Below, piece after piece: positions 1 to 7,340 of a stretch of DNA of 64,000 bases. The stretch's first letter is position 1. Each line of letters starts with the position of its first letter. A program made the position numbers and the translations under genes. The notes under the pieces are model-generated. The model had not been told where the DNA came from, searched no databases, and saw nothing but the letters and a program-made list of their open reading frames with translations. The DNA comes from Algoriphagus aquaeductus (GTDB lineage: Bacteria > Bacteroidota > Bacteroidia > Cytophagales > Cyclobacteriaceae): assembly GCF_003253485.1 (NCBI RefSeq), contig NZ_QKTX01000001.1:124001-188000 (forward strand). The letters run 5' to 3'.

Positions 1-111
1 AATTGGAGAAAAGAAGGATTCCTGAAGGAACACATGATCAACAGCAGTGTGTACTTCAAGAAATCAGAGGTCCTTAATGCTGGTCGACAGCGAAACCCCA
101 GAAAAAAATAA
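1..111 (+). CDS. C-terminus of an excisionase-type helix-turn-helix (HTH_17/MerR-like) protein, 5' end outside the window
   Basis: The first 36 codons are open in frame 1 and end at TAA 109-111. The translation starts WRKEGFLKEHMI and continues SSVYFKKSEVLNA. The pattern WRKEG-L-x-x(H)-x-V-x-x-KKSEV is the wing and last helix of the small HTH_17 proteins that act as excisionases or regulators in Bacteroidota conjugative elements. They usually sit directly upstream of the RepA-like ATPase and Toprim primase, as here. The start codon and the first helix lie before base 1, so length and exact family cannot be checked. The tail is Arg/Lys-rich (GRQRNPRKK), which fits DNA binding. Confidence 0.7.
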   Translation, partial: NWRKEGFLKEHMINSSVYFKKSEVLNAGRQRNPRKK

Positions 112-112
112 A

Positions 113-143
113 GCGAGCCCTTTCGAACTCGCCCAATTCTTTT
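113..143 (+). terminator. Possible weak terminator after the HTH gene
   Basis: GCGAG (113-117) can pair with CTCGC (128-132), and a short T-rich run follows (TTCTTTT near 137-143). The stem is only 5 bp and the downstream gene starts 75 bp later, so this could be partial or non-functional. Confidence 0.25.
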
Positions 144-218
144 GTGGATTCAGTATCCTGTTTGACGACTTAAAGATACTGTTTCTGCATTCTTTATCAA
201 ACCCTTACATGCAGAAAT

Positions 219-1241
219 ATGACTTCAATAAATCATAGTACAAATTCCAATGATCCAAATTCCGGTGACTTTCTAATCATCAAATCCGCCAACGAATGGA
301 TGGATGAAGCCAAGACCAAACCTATTCCAAAAAAGATCTTTGGTCCGTTTTGGTATGAGGAAGAGCTATGCATTCTCTTCGCTGATACCAATCAAGGTAA
401 GTCTTTGCTTGCCGTACAAATTATCGACAGTGTTTCGAAAGGAGTTCCAACTCTAGGATTGGAGATGGAGCTGAAAGCATCCAAAGTCATCTACTTCGAC
501 CTGGAACTGACTGCCAAGCAGTTTGAAATGAGATATGCTCAATACGATAAGGAAAGGGATATTCTGTTTGATCATTTCGAATTCAGTGACCTTTTTTTGA
601 GAGCAGAAATCAATCCTTATGGATTTGATGAGGCTTTTGAAGAGTATGAAAGCTTTCTTTTTAAAGAGATAGAAGTTCAGGCCTCCAAGTCTGGTGCAAA
701 AATCCTCGTCATCGATAATCTGTCTTGTGTGATTTCAGATAATGAGAAGGCAAGGAATACCACTCCTTTTTTAATCAGGCTAAACAATCTGAAGAAGATT
801 CACGGGTGGTCGATTTTGCTCATTGCCCATACTCCAAAAAGGAACCTGTTTGCTCCGATCAGTAGAAACGATATCCAAGGTAGTAAGAGCTTTATCAACC
901 TGATTGATTCTTGTTTCGCTGTAGGTGAAAGTCAAAAAGACCCCTCCATTAAATACCTGAAGCAGATAAAAGTCAGGTATGGTGCTTTTAAATATCCCTC
1001 TGAAAATGTCCTGGTCTGTAAAATCGGTAAAGACTCCAATTTCAGTTCGTTTCGCTTCCTCCAGTTTGGGAAAGAGTCAGATCATTTAAAGCAGTTGAAT
1101 CCGGTCGATAAATCTCAACTGAAGACCAAAGCCTTAGAACTCAAAAATGAAGGCCATACCAATGTCAAGATAGCTCAGGAACTCGGAGTGTCAGAAGGAG
1201 CTGTAAGGAAATGGCTCAAGCAACTTGAGTTGGACGAGTAA
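219..1241 (+). CDS. RepA-like RecA-fold ATPase with C-terminal helix-turn-helix
   Basis: This 340-residue protein resembles the AAA_25/RepA-type hexameric ATPases found next to Toprim primases in Bacteroidota ICEs and plasmids, where they are thought to act as a replication or processing helicase. A Walker A variant ADTNQGKS lies at residues 55-62, where G-x-x-x-x-GK is relaxed to A-D-T-N-Q-GK. A Walker B strand ILVIDNLS is near residue 161, followed by sensor-like LLIAHTPK near 200. The last 40 residues carry an HTH (HTNVKIAQELGVSEGAVRKW) that may bind the element's own origin. Start 219 is the first ATG of the open frame; no strong ribosome site is visible. The primase follows 192 bp downstream, and four 9-bp repeats lie between them. 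The protein could be either a helicase loader or a helicase. Confidence 0.75.
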   Translation: MTSINHSTNSNDPNSGDFLIIKSANEWMDEAKTKPIPKKIFGPFWYEEELCILFADTNQGKSLLAVQIIDSVSKGVPTLGLEMELKASKVIYFDLELTAKQFEMRYAQYDKERDILFDHFEFSDLFLRAEINPYGFDEAFEEYESFLFKEIEVQASKSGAKILVIDNLSCVISDNEKARNTTPFLIRLNNLKKIHGWSILLIAHTPKRNLFAPISRNDIQGSKSFINLIDSCFAVGESQKDPSIKYLKQIKVRYGAFKYPSENVLVCKIGKDSNFSSFRFLQFGKESDHLKQLNPVDKSQLKTKALELKNEGHTNVKIAQELGVSEGAVRKWLKQLELDE

Positions 1242-1263
1242 GCTCAATCGTAAAAATCGAACT

Positions 1264-1299
1264 GTACGAGGGGTACGAGGTGTGCGATTCGTACGATTT
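1264..1299 (+). repeat. Four tandem 9-bp GTACGA-type repeats (iteron-like)
   Basis: Four consecutive 9-mers sit between the ATPase and the primase: GTACGAGGG, GTACGAGGT, GTGCGATTC and GTACGATTT. The array is also enclosed by an inverted repeat, AATCGTA (1246-1252) with TACGATT (1292-1298). The stop of the ATPase gene is at 1241, so these are not its codons. Short direct repeats next to a RepA-like gene suggest an iteron or replication origin, or an operator for the ATPase's own HTH. The function is inferred. Confidence 0.5.
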
Positions 1300-1409
1300 C
1301 AACTAGCCTTTACCCCTCTTTTTCTTTTTGCAGGTAGTCCGACAATTCACGACAAAAGGAAAGATAAGACTCCTTTAAATCAATAAGATGCATTATTTAT
1401 GTATAGATA

Positions 1410-1428
1410 TATTTATATAAAAATGTAA
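1410..1428 (+). repeat. Copy 1 of a 19-bp AT-rich motif (TATTTATATAAAAATGTAA)
   Basis: This sequence is identical over 19 bp to positions 6228-6246. It ends 5 bp before the primase ATG at 1434, so it covers that gene's translation start region. The second copy lies upstream of the parA operon. A shared operator, perhaps for the XRE regulator encoded at 6247-6654, is the simplest reading but is not proven by the sequence. Confidence 0.4.
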
Positions 1429-1433
1429 ATATT

Positions 1434-2450
1434 ATGAACTACTCTGAAGTAAAACAAGTAGCGGCCAAGATCAAACAGGAATTCCCAGTGCTGGAATATT
1501 TCCATAGCCTGGTCAGATCCGGACTTCTGAAATACGAAGGCATCCACGGCAAAGAATCTTTTTTTGGCTTTTTGGAACAGCGAACTGGCTCAATTGCGGT
1601 GGATGACAAAGCGAATGTGTGGTATGACCATGCTGCCGGAAAGGGGGGAGATATTATCGCAGCGGTGCAGGAATTTGAAAACAAAACCTTTTTTGAGTCA
1701 GTAGAAAGTCTTTCTGGATCTGTTCCAGTAAAAAAGTTTGTTCCGAGGCATAAAACTGAGATCGCCCAGAAGATCGTGGTGGAGAAGGTTTCAGAGATCA
1801 GCCACGATGCCTTGATACAATACATTCAAGGAAGGGGGATTGATATTCAAGATATAGCTCCCTTCGCTAAGGAGGTCCATTGGCAGAACAAGGGCAAGCG
1901 ATATTTCGCAGTTGGTTTTCCGAATAAATCGGGCGGTTGGGTACTCCGATCCTCTATTTTCAAGGGTAATATTTTGGGAGGCGGAATTTCGATTCAAGTC
2001 CTTGGGGCCGCTAAATCCATCAAAGTTTTTGAAGGCTGGTTTGACTTTCTGAGCTATTTGAAACTTTCTGGGGCTACAGATTTCAAAGCCATCATTTTAA
2101 ACAGTACAGCTAATCTAAGTATGCGTCTGATGCTAGATAGCTTAAAGGAAAGTCAGAAAATTGAGCTTTACCTAGATAATGACGCTACCGGGGAGACTTA
2201 CACCAATGGTTTTATCAAAGTTGCTAAGCTGTACCAATACTGCTTTCAAAATGGATTGGCTACTGATTGGGATTTGACAGCATTGAGAGGTCGAAAGGAT
2301 AAACTTGCACAGTTGATAGTCAACTTAAAAATCGAGGAGTCAAAAGTAGAGGAGATTTGGAAAATGCAGGTGGATATTTTCGACCAGAGGGCTGTTTATT
2401 CTGATTATGAGGATCTGAATGCGTTTTTGGTTGGAATAATGGCTCGGTGA
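1434..2450 (+). CDS. Toprim-domain DNA primase of a conjugative element
   Basis: A 338-residue protein of the CHC2/Toprim primase group common on Bacteroidota mobile elements. The N-terminus (about 1-100) has the layout of the DnaG-type zinc-binding fold with the sequence WYDHAAGKGGDIIAAV, but its cysteines are missing, as in many mobile-element relatives. The Toprim core follows: FEGWFDFLSYL near residue 198 supplies the catalytic Glu, and LYLDNDATG near 244 supplies the D-x-D motif. It would make primers on the single strand after transfer or at the element's own origin. Start 1434 is an ATG preceded by AT-rich sequence without a clear Shine-Dalgarno site. It probably works with the ATPase encoded just upstream. 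Confidence 0.8.
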   Translation: MNYSEVKQVAAKIKQEFPVLEYFHSLVRSGLLKYEGIHGKESFFGFLEQRTGSIAVDDKANVWYDHAAGKGGDIIAAVQEFENKTFFESVESLSGSVPVKKFVPRHKTEIAQKIVVEKVSEISHDALIQYIQGRGIDIQDIAPFAKEVHWQNKGKRYFAVGFPNKSGGWVLRSSIFKGNILGGGISIQVLGAAKSIKVFEGWFDFLSYLKLSGATDFKAIILNSTANLSMRLMLDSLKESQKIELYLDNDATGETYTNGFIKVAKLYQYCFQNGLATDWDLTALRGRKDKLAQLIVNLKIEESKVEEIWKMQVDIFDQRAVYSDYEDLNAFLVGIMAR

Positions 2451-2772
2451 AAAGGTGGCGTTCAAAATCTTTCCCTAATCTTTATTTCCATCCTAAAAGT
2501 CATTTTGATATTGCTTTAGCAACTCTCTAATGTCCATTTTTCCCTGAATTGTTTCTTGGCATCGCCAAACCCTTTTTCATTTTTTACAAAGAGATGAGTA
2601 GGTGACCCTGAATTCCGAAATAAGTTAGCCCTTTATCCTCGGGGCAGCCAAGAGCTTCCGGCATAAAGCTATCCCTCAATTCTCCGATGGTTTATTCCTT
2701 TTCCTCTTGGCCTTGCTCGGAACAGGGCTGGGATCATTCCATAATTCATGTTTCACCAAAACTCAAAAAATT
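2451..2772. other. 322-bp non-coding gap holding a long stem-loop in front of radC
   Basis: No supported gene is seen. The main structure is an 8-bp perfect inverted repeat, GCCAAGAG (2647-2654) and CTCTTGGC (2704-2711), extended outward by GCA/TGC after a 2-nt bulge and closing a 49-nt loop. It lies 60 bp upstream of the radC start. The arrangement recalls the folded single-strand promoters placed before early-entry genes on conjugative elements, but no such promoter is demonstrated for this phylum. Confidence 0.35.
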
Positions 2773-3333
2773 ATGGAAGCTTTAACTCAAATCGAGCAAA
2801 ACTCTAACGTGTCTGAACCCTTGATAAACCTTAATGCGAGATTCCATGTGACCGATGAAAATCAATCAAAATCACATGAATCATTCCACTTTAATGAAGT
2901 CGCAGAAATCACACTGGCTTATCGACCCAAAATCAAGGCAAGTCAACGTCCAAAAGTTACATGTTCCAGGCAAGTTTATGATGTCTTGTTAAAGTTCTGG
3001 AATTCAGATGCTCTGGAATACGTCGAGCAGTTTCAAGTGATGCTTCTAAGCAGAGGCAACCGTGTGTTGGGTATTTGCACCATCAGTACTGGCGGAACGT
3101 CGACAACTGTTGTAGATCCTAAATTAGTCTTTGCTGCCGGATTGAAGGCTAACGCATCCTCCTTAATTATTAGTCATAATCATCCGAGTGGAAATCTTCA
3201 ACCATCCGAACAGGATAGAAGACTAACCCGAAGATTGGTAGAAATCGGTCGAGCTTTGGATCTACCTATTGTGGATCATGTTATCCTAAGTTCAGAAGGG
3301 TACTTTTCCTTTGCAGATGAAGGGGAGCTTTAG
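2773..3333 (+). CDS. radC: RadC-family JAMM/MPN-domain protein
   Basis: The 186-residue protein carries the RadC JAMM metal-binding signature SHNHPSGNLQPSEQD at about residues 133-148, with the expected H-x-H and downstream Asp. It is preceded by the conserved stretch LVFAAGLKANASSLIISHNH. Mobile-element RadC copies like this one lack the N-terminal helix-hairpin-helix of chromosomal RadC, which fits the short length. The molecular role of RadC is unsettled; element copies are often among the first genes after transfer. The frame extends upstream to a TTG at 2707. I prefer the ATG at 2773, since the extra 22 residues look non-native and overlap the stem-loop arm. It stands alone, with a folded leader upstream. 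Confidence 0.85.
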   Translation: MEALTQIEQNSNVSEPLINLNARFHVTDENQSKSHESFHFNEVAEITLAYRPKIKASQRPKVTCSRQVYDVLLKFWNSDALEYVEQFQVMLLSRGNRVLGICTISTGGTSTTVVDPKLVFAAGLKANASSLIISHNHPSGNLQPSEQDRRLTRRLVEIGRALDLPIVDHVILSSEGYFSFADEGEL

Positions 3334-3391
3334 GCTTCCTTTTTTCTATTAAACTTGATTTCAAGGACAAAAGAGTCAGGATTTTTAAATA

Positions 3392-3793
3392 AACAAAGTC
3401 AGATTTGATTGTTTCCGACAAAGGTGTGTTTCAGCCTTTGGTCAAATCACCGAATTGCTTAAATTTCTCTCCTTAACAGATAAGGTTCCAATTTCACGCA
3501 TTTCTTCTAAATACGAATTAATTTGTGAAGTTAGATTTGGTGTTTTGTTTATATTAAGAAAAAGAAATTTGGTTATTAAAAGCATCGTTCCTGAAAGGGG
3601 AACAAAAGAGCCTGAGTTTAAAGATTTCATTGACTATTGAGTTTACAATGTCCTTAGTTGGAATGATATCGTTCTCCTCATTGGTTACAATGATGTTAAT
3701 GCTAAACTTTACGGCTATGATAGAAAAAATCAAAAGTGTAGTAGTTGGGGTAGCTCTCGCGGGGAGAACGGTTTCCAGCCCCATGCTATATGA
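3392..3793 (+). pseudogene. Degenerate open frame interrupted by one in-frame stop, unknown family
   Basis: One frame stays open from after TAA 3389-3391 to TGA 3638-3640, then continues in the same frame to TGA 3791-3793. The second half reads like a genuine soluble protein: NDIVLLIGYNDVNAKLYGYD, then SSWGSSRGENGFQPHAI. The first half contains LSLTDKVPISRISSKYELIC. With the internal TGA ignored the product would be about 110-130 residues. I do not recognise the family. It could be a gene killed by one nonsense mutation, a recent fragment, or chance coding. Its 3' end overlaps the tRNA-like fold described next, which suggests that this stretch is a patchwork left by insertion events. Confidence 0.3.
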
Positions 3794-3863
3794 CATTGGA
3801 AACAATAGAAGAGTAATCTGAACTCAGGGAAGAGAGCTGGGGGTTCGAGTCCCCCTCTCCCCA
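3761..3863 (+). other. tRNA-like 3' end: T-arm and acceptor strand, possible attachment-site remnant
   Basis: Positions 3839-3855 form a perfect T-arm, GGGGG TTCGAGT CCCCC, with the invariant TTCGA loop. TCTCCCC (3856-3862) and a discriminator A follow directly. A matching 5' acceptor strand GGGGAGA lies at 3761-3767, and between them GTTTCCA (3771-3777) pairs perfectly with TGGAAAC (3797-3803). There is no recognisable D-arm or anticodon arm of normal size, so this is not an intact tRNA. Integrating elements often carry the 3' end of their target tRNA, so a captured or decayed attachment site is the likeliest explanation. Confidence 0.45.
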
Positions 3864-4002
3864 CTTTTTAAAAATAAACAATTAAGAATCAATAGAAATG
3901 AAGATAGGATTGTGGAAAAATCAATCGAGTTAGCTTCAAAAAATGAAATTAAAAAGAGAGAGAATTAATTCACTTATACAAAACAAATAAATATTTGAAA
4001 CT

Positions 4003-4983
4003 ATGATTTTAAAGCCAGATGATTTAAAAAAACTTTTAGAAAAACGTGGGAAAAATGAATTGCTCGAATTGCGAGGAGCTACACTATTAGGAGATTTTTC
4101 TGGATTTGATTTAAGGTATTTAGATTTATATAATGCGAAATTAGGATCTGCTAATCTTTCAATGGCAAATCTAAGTAGAGTTGATCTCTTTGAAGCAAAT
4201 TTAGAGGGGACAAATTTGGAAGGAGCTAACTTAAAAGAAGCCAATCTTTGTTCTTCAACTCTAACTAAAGCTAATTTAAGAAAAGCTAATCTTGAGGGAG
4301 CAAATTTAAACGGTGCTTTGTTAAACGGGGCAATTCTATTTGCAGCGATCTTAAACAAAGCAAATTTTAAAAAGGTGGATCTTAGTGGCCGAGACTTTAG
4401 TAATCAAGATCTTAGTGCATGTAACTTTTATTCTGCAAACCTTTCCAACACTAATTTCATGAAAACAGATCTTCAACATGCGGATTTATCTTATGCCAAC
4501 CTTATAGGTGCGAAGTTAGAAGATGCAGATCTTCTTTATGCGAATCTTACAGGAGCAAAGTTGAATGGGAAAGCCTTAAAAGGAGCGGACCTGACAGATG
4601 TAAAATTGGTGGGGGTCAACCTTAGTGGGGAGGATTTAAAGGGATGCCTTTTTTGGAATGCAAATCTTAGGGATGCGAATCTTTCTGGAGCGGATCTAAC
4701 TGGAGCCACACTTAATAGAGCCAATCTAGAAAATGCAGATTTAACTAAGGCAAAATTGGAAGGAGTAGATCTAGAACGAGCAACTTTACGAAGAGCGAAT
4801 CTCTCTTTTGCGAATTTTAGAAATACAAATCTTGAAAAAGCTGACCTTTATGGAGCCTTGCTTACTGGAACTGACTTTTATTCTGCAAATCTTAAAGAGG
4901 CCGATCTAAGTATGGCACAAGGAGAAAGAATTAATTTTAATCGGGCAGACCTGAATGGAGCAAAAGGTGCTCCTAGTAAATAA
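4003..4983 (+). CDS. Pentapeptide-repeat protein
   Basis: A 326-residue protein made almost entirely of A(D/N)Lxx pentapeptides (for example ANLEGTNLEGANLKEANL) from about residue 40 to the C-terminus. This predicts a right-handed quadrilateral beta-helix. The first 25 residues (MILKPDDLKKLLEKRGKNEL) are a helical cap that is also seen in phage and plasmid relatives. Family members include DNA-mimic gyrase protectors (Qnr, MfpA) and many proteins of unknown role; nothing here fixes the role. No signal peptide is seen, so it is probably cytoplasmic. It is a monocistronic cargo gene between the tRNA-like fragment and the convergent parA operon. Its codon use is AT-richer than the transfer genes, consistent with separate acquisition. 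Confidence 0.85.
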   Translation: MILKPDDLKKLLEKRGKNELLELRGATLLGDFSGFDLRYLDLYNAKLGSANLSMANLSRVDLFEANLEGTNLEGANLKEANLCSSTLTKANLRKANLEGANLNGALLNGAILFAAILNKANFKKVDLSGRDFSNQDLSACNFYSANLSNTNFMKTDLQHADLSYANLIGAKLEDADLLYANLTGAKLNGKALKGADLTDVKLVGVNLSGEDLKGCLFWNANLRDANLSGADLTGATLNRANLENADLTKAKLEGVDLERATLRRANLSFANFRNTNLEKADLYGALLTGTDFYSANLKEADLSMAQGERINFNRADLNGAKGAPSK

Positions 4984-5099
4984 GTTAAAAATCTGAATAT
5001 TTTAGACCAATAGAGTTGATGATATCAAAAAAACAGGGCTCAGAAATTTGCATTTTTTTCAAATAATGGAAAAGCGAATTGTCGCTTACGAAATATTAA

Positions 5100-5124
5100 C
5101 AAAAGCCACAAAGGCTGGCTTTTG
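5100..5124. terminator. Bidirectional hairpin terminator between the pentapeptide gene and the parA operon
   Basis: A perfect 9-bp stem, CAAAAGCCA (5100-5108) and TGGCTTTTG (5116-5124), has a 7-nt loop. It lies between two converging genes. Reading on the minus strand, a run of eight Ts (5131-5139 on the plus strand as As) precedes the hairpin, so termination from the plus side is the weaker case. Confidence 0.55.
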
Positions 5125-5154
5125 TTACACAAAAAAAAGTATTTATTCACTTAC

Positions 5155-5424
5155 CTAAATCCCATAATACTCCGCCACCGCCTTCAAAATCATATCCCGC
5201 ATTGACGCTTTGGTCTCCCGGCCGATTTCATACTTGAGCTTGTCAAACATGGCGGTAGGAATCCGTAGGGAATAGATCTTTACATCTTCGGTGTCGAATT
5301 CTTTGCTTGATACTTTTTCTTTTTGCTGGAGTTCTGGTTCGGGATTGATCAGCACTCCGATTCCTCGCTGTTTGGTGCCGAGGTTTTTATTGCCCTTGCT
5401 TGGGTCATTTAGCTTCTTTGCCAT
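5155..5424 (-). CDS. Small ribbon-helix-helix-like partner of ParA
   Basis: An 89-residue protein encoded 7 bp after the parA stop in the same direction. The first half is charged and probably flexible (MAKKLNDPSKGNKNLGTKQR). The second half contains VKIYSLRIPTAMFDKLKY followed by TKASMRDMILKAVAEYYGI, which is the strand-helix-helix pattern of ribbon-helix-helix DNA binders. A small RHH protein downstream of a ParA ATPase usually supplies the centromere-binding ParB role. In conjugative elements such pairs also appear as accessory maintenance genes. The family assignment is from pattern only. Confidence 0.6.
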   Translation of the reverse strand: MAKKLNDPSKGNKNLGTKQRGIGVLINPEPELQQKEKVSSKEFDTEDVKIYSLRIPTAMFDKLKYEIGRETKASMRDMILKAVAEYYGI

Positions 5425-5431
5425 GGTTTGC

Positions 5432-6178
5432 TCAGTTTAATCTGTTTAGAATTTCTTCGACTAGCATTTCATAGTCCTTTGCCCCATTGGACTCAGGTGC
5501 ATAGTCGAAAATGGTTTGTCCTTGGAGTTGGGCTTCAGCCAAGGCAACATTGATCCGGATTTTAGTATCGAATACTTTATCCTGGAGATCCTCGGTTAGT
5601 TTCTCGACGATAGTTTTGGTAAGAATTCGGTTTGGGTTTATTTGAGTAATGAACACTCCTCCGATTTCCAATTTGTCGTTTAGGTTATCCCGGACTTCAT
5701 TTACTATGCCCAGAAGCCGGTCCACTCCTTTGTAAGCGAAATACTCTCCTTGAAGAGGAAGCAGAATGGTATCACTGGCTACCATTGCATTGACGGTCAA
5801 CAGCCCAACAGAAGGAGGACAGTCAATGATGATGTAGTCGTACTCTGAGCGGATAGGCTTTAGCAGTTTATGGAGGATTTGCTCCCGGCCAATCTTGGAT
5901 ACGATCTCCATTTCAGCGCCCAATAAATCGATCGATGAGGGAACTAGGTCTAGATTTTCGGAGACATTTAGGATCGGTAACTTTTTATTTTCTCGGATGG
6001 AATCATAAACAGATAATTCCGGGTCACCCTTTCCCAATCCCTCAGTCAGATTTGCTTGGGAGTCGATATCCAATAACAGAACCTTTAGACCTTTTTTGGC
6101 AAGCCCAGCACCGATGTTGATGGAGGAGGTGGTTTTACCCGTTCCTCCCTTGTGATTCATGATGGAAATAGTCTTCAT
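5432..6178 (-). CDS. parA: ParA-family partition ATPase
   Basis: This 248-residue protein has the deviant Walker A of ParA/Soj, KGGTGKTT at residues 10-17, the switch I region LLLDIDSQANLTEGLG near 34-50, and the Walker B YIIIDCPPSVGLLTVNA near 115-131. There is no N-terminal HTH, so it is a short, class Ib or chromosomal-type ParA. With the following small gene it forms a two-gene partition module that could stabilise an excised or plasmid form of the element. The start at 6178 is ATG. The upstream 68 bp contains the 19-bp motif shared with the primase upstream region, a possible common regulator site. Confidence 0.85.
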   Translation of the reverse strand: MKTISIMNHKGGTGKTTSSINIGAGLAKKGLKVLLLDIDSQANLTEGLGKGDPELSVYDSIRENKKLPILNVSENLDLVPSSIDLLGAEMEIVSKIGREQILHKLLKPIRSEYDYIIIDCPPSVGLLTVNAMVASDTILLPLQGEYFAYKGVDRLLGIVNEVRDNLNDKLEIGGVFITQINPNRILTKTIVEKLTEDLQDKVFDTKIRINVALAEAQLQGQTIFDYAPESNGAKDYEMLVEEILNRLN

Positions 6179-6227
6179 AATTCAGTTGGTTTAACTAAAG
6201 ATATGAAAATGTATTTCCATAAAAAAG

Positions 6228-6246
6228 TATTTATATAAAAATGTAA
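6228..6246 (-). repeat. Copy 2 of the 19-bp AT-rich motif
   Basis: Identical over 19 bp to 1410-1428. It sits between the XRE gene's stop (6247) and parA (start 6178), about 50 bp upstream of parA, in a promoter-like position for the parA operon. Confidence 0.4.
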
Positions 6247-6654
6247 TTACTTTTGATTGATTCTGGATTCCAAGTTCTCGATGATCAGGTTCTTGGATCT
6301 TACCAATTCGCTGTAGGAGCTGTTCTCGGCAGAGAGTCGGGTCACTTCTTTTTGAAGCCTGTCGATTTCAGACTGAAGCTGCTCAAAGAAGTGCTGTTCG
6401 CGGCCCATTTTGTCTGAATCCATTTCACGATCCTCGATGGTAGCACTAAACATTTCACCTTCTCCCGTCTCAAGCCATTGGAGATTGATGTGGTGTTCCC
6501 TTTTGAGAAGGATCTTGATTTTTCCTGAAACACTGTTCTTGCCTCGTTCTATGTCAGAATATCCAGCCTGAGTCAATCCCAAGGAAGCCCCGAAATCTTC
6601 TTGGGTTTCTTTTAAGAATTTCCTGATGATTTTTAGGCGTTGATTTTCAGTCAT
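6247..6654 (-). CDS. XRE-family repressor with C-terminal coiled coil
   Basis: A 135-residue regulator. The N-terminal Cro/CI-type HTH spans about residues 5-60 (FLKETQEDFGASLGLTQAGY, SDIERGKNSVSGKIKILL), followed by the INLQWLETGEGEMF element common in Bacteroidota phage and ICE repressors. The last 45 residues (FEQLQSEIDRLQKEVTRLSA and following) form a leucine-heptad coiled coil, likely for dimerisation. It is transcribed away from the 686-bp non-coding region that precedes the mobilisation genes. It shares its direction with parA and is therefore a candidate regulator of parA and of the palindrome-rich region. Targets are inferred. Confidence 0.75.
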   Translation of the reverse strand: MTENQRLKIIRKFLKETQEDFGASLGLTQAGYSDIERGKNSVSGKIKILLKREHHINLQWLETGEGEMFSATIEDREMDSDKMGREQHFFEQLQSEIDRLQKEVTRLSAENSSYSELVRSKNLIIENLESRINQK

Positions 6655-7340
6655 ATCTGAAAGATTCGGATTTTAAAACGATAGATTTTTTCCAAAATAT
6701 AGCAAAACCATATATTTTTATAAATGGATATATTCAAAGGAATTATCCTTAGGTCTAATCGGATTGCTCAATTGAGCCGCTCTGCTTGGCCTCTTCATTC
6801 TTTGATTTATTGAACTCAGGGCTACCATCAGCAAATAGAGTCTGAGGAATAGGATTTTGCCTATTTTCTCTTTTGCCGATCTACTGTAGATCACTCATGA
6901 CAAATATATACTTACAAATGTATTTTGAAAGGTGATTATTGGTTTTCTATATATGTAAATATCTGCATATCTATATATATCGAAATACCGATATAGGGAT
7001 ATTTCGATATCCTTTTTCTAATGATCTGAGGTTTGTTCCGATTTTAATCAGTACGCCACATTTAATTTTCAGCCAAAAATTTTGGCGCCTTTCCCGGTAG
7101 TGGGGAAGCTATGGCCTTGAGGGATATCGAAGAATTGACCTTGCTTTTTTCAGCATGTGAAGATGAATAAGAGTGTTGAGGAACCTTTTGCGTGTTCCTT
7201 GCAAGTTGTGTATTTGTGACACAAATTCTGCCGAATTTTTCTCCCAAACACGCACTTGCCATTCCGGTGATTCTTATCAGAATCATCCAAAATGGAGGGA
7301 TTTGACCTCGCAACTCGGTAAAATTTAAAATGACTGAACC
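6655..7340. promoter_or_regulatory. 686-bp palindrome-rich non-coding region
   Basis: No gene I can support. It holds a 7-1-7 perfect palindrome GATCTACTGTAGATC (6878-6892), then an AT-rich block from about 6895 to 7010 ending in an 11-bp inverted repeat, ATATCGAAATA (6977-6987) with TATTTCGATAT (7000-7010), which has a 12-nt loop. Several ATGTAAATAT/ACAAATGTAT-like boxes lie between. The region separates the minus-strand XRE/parA genes from the plus-strand GNAT-LuxR-mob genes, so both divergent promoters must be here. It could also hold an origin of replication or transfer. Confidence 0.45.

Noticed and set aside
47..238. 63-codon plus-strand frame
   Set aside because: It overlaps the true C-terminus of the HTH protein in another frame and has no protein-like pattern.
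3554..3805. 83-codon minus-strand frame
   Set aside because: It is the antisense of the broken plus-strand frame; its hydrophobic sequence is a shadow of Asn/Asp/Ser-rich codons.
7062..7313. 83-codon minus-strand frame in the palindrome-rich region
   Set aside because: No domain, irregular composition, and the region looks regulatory.
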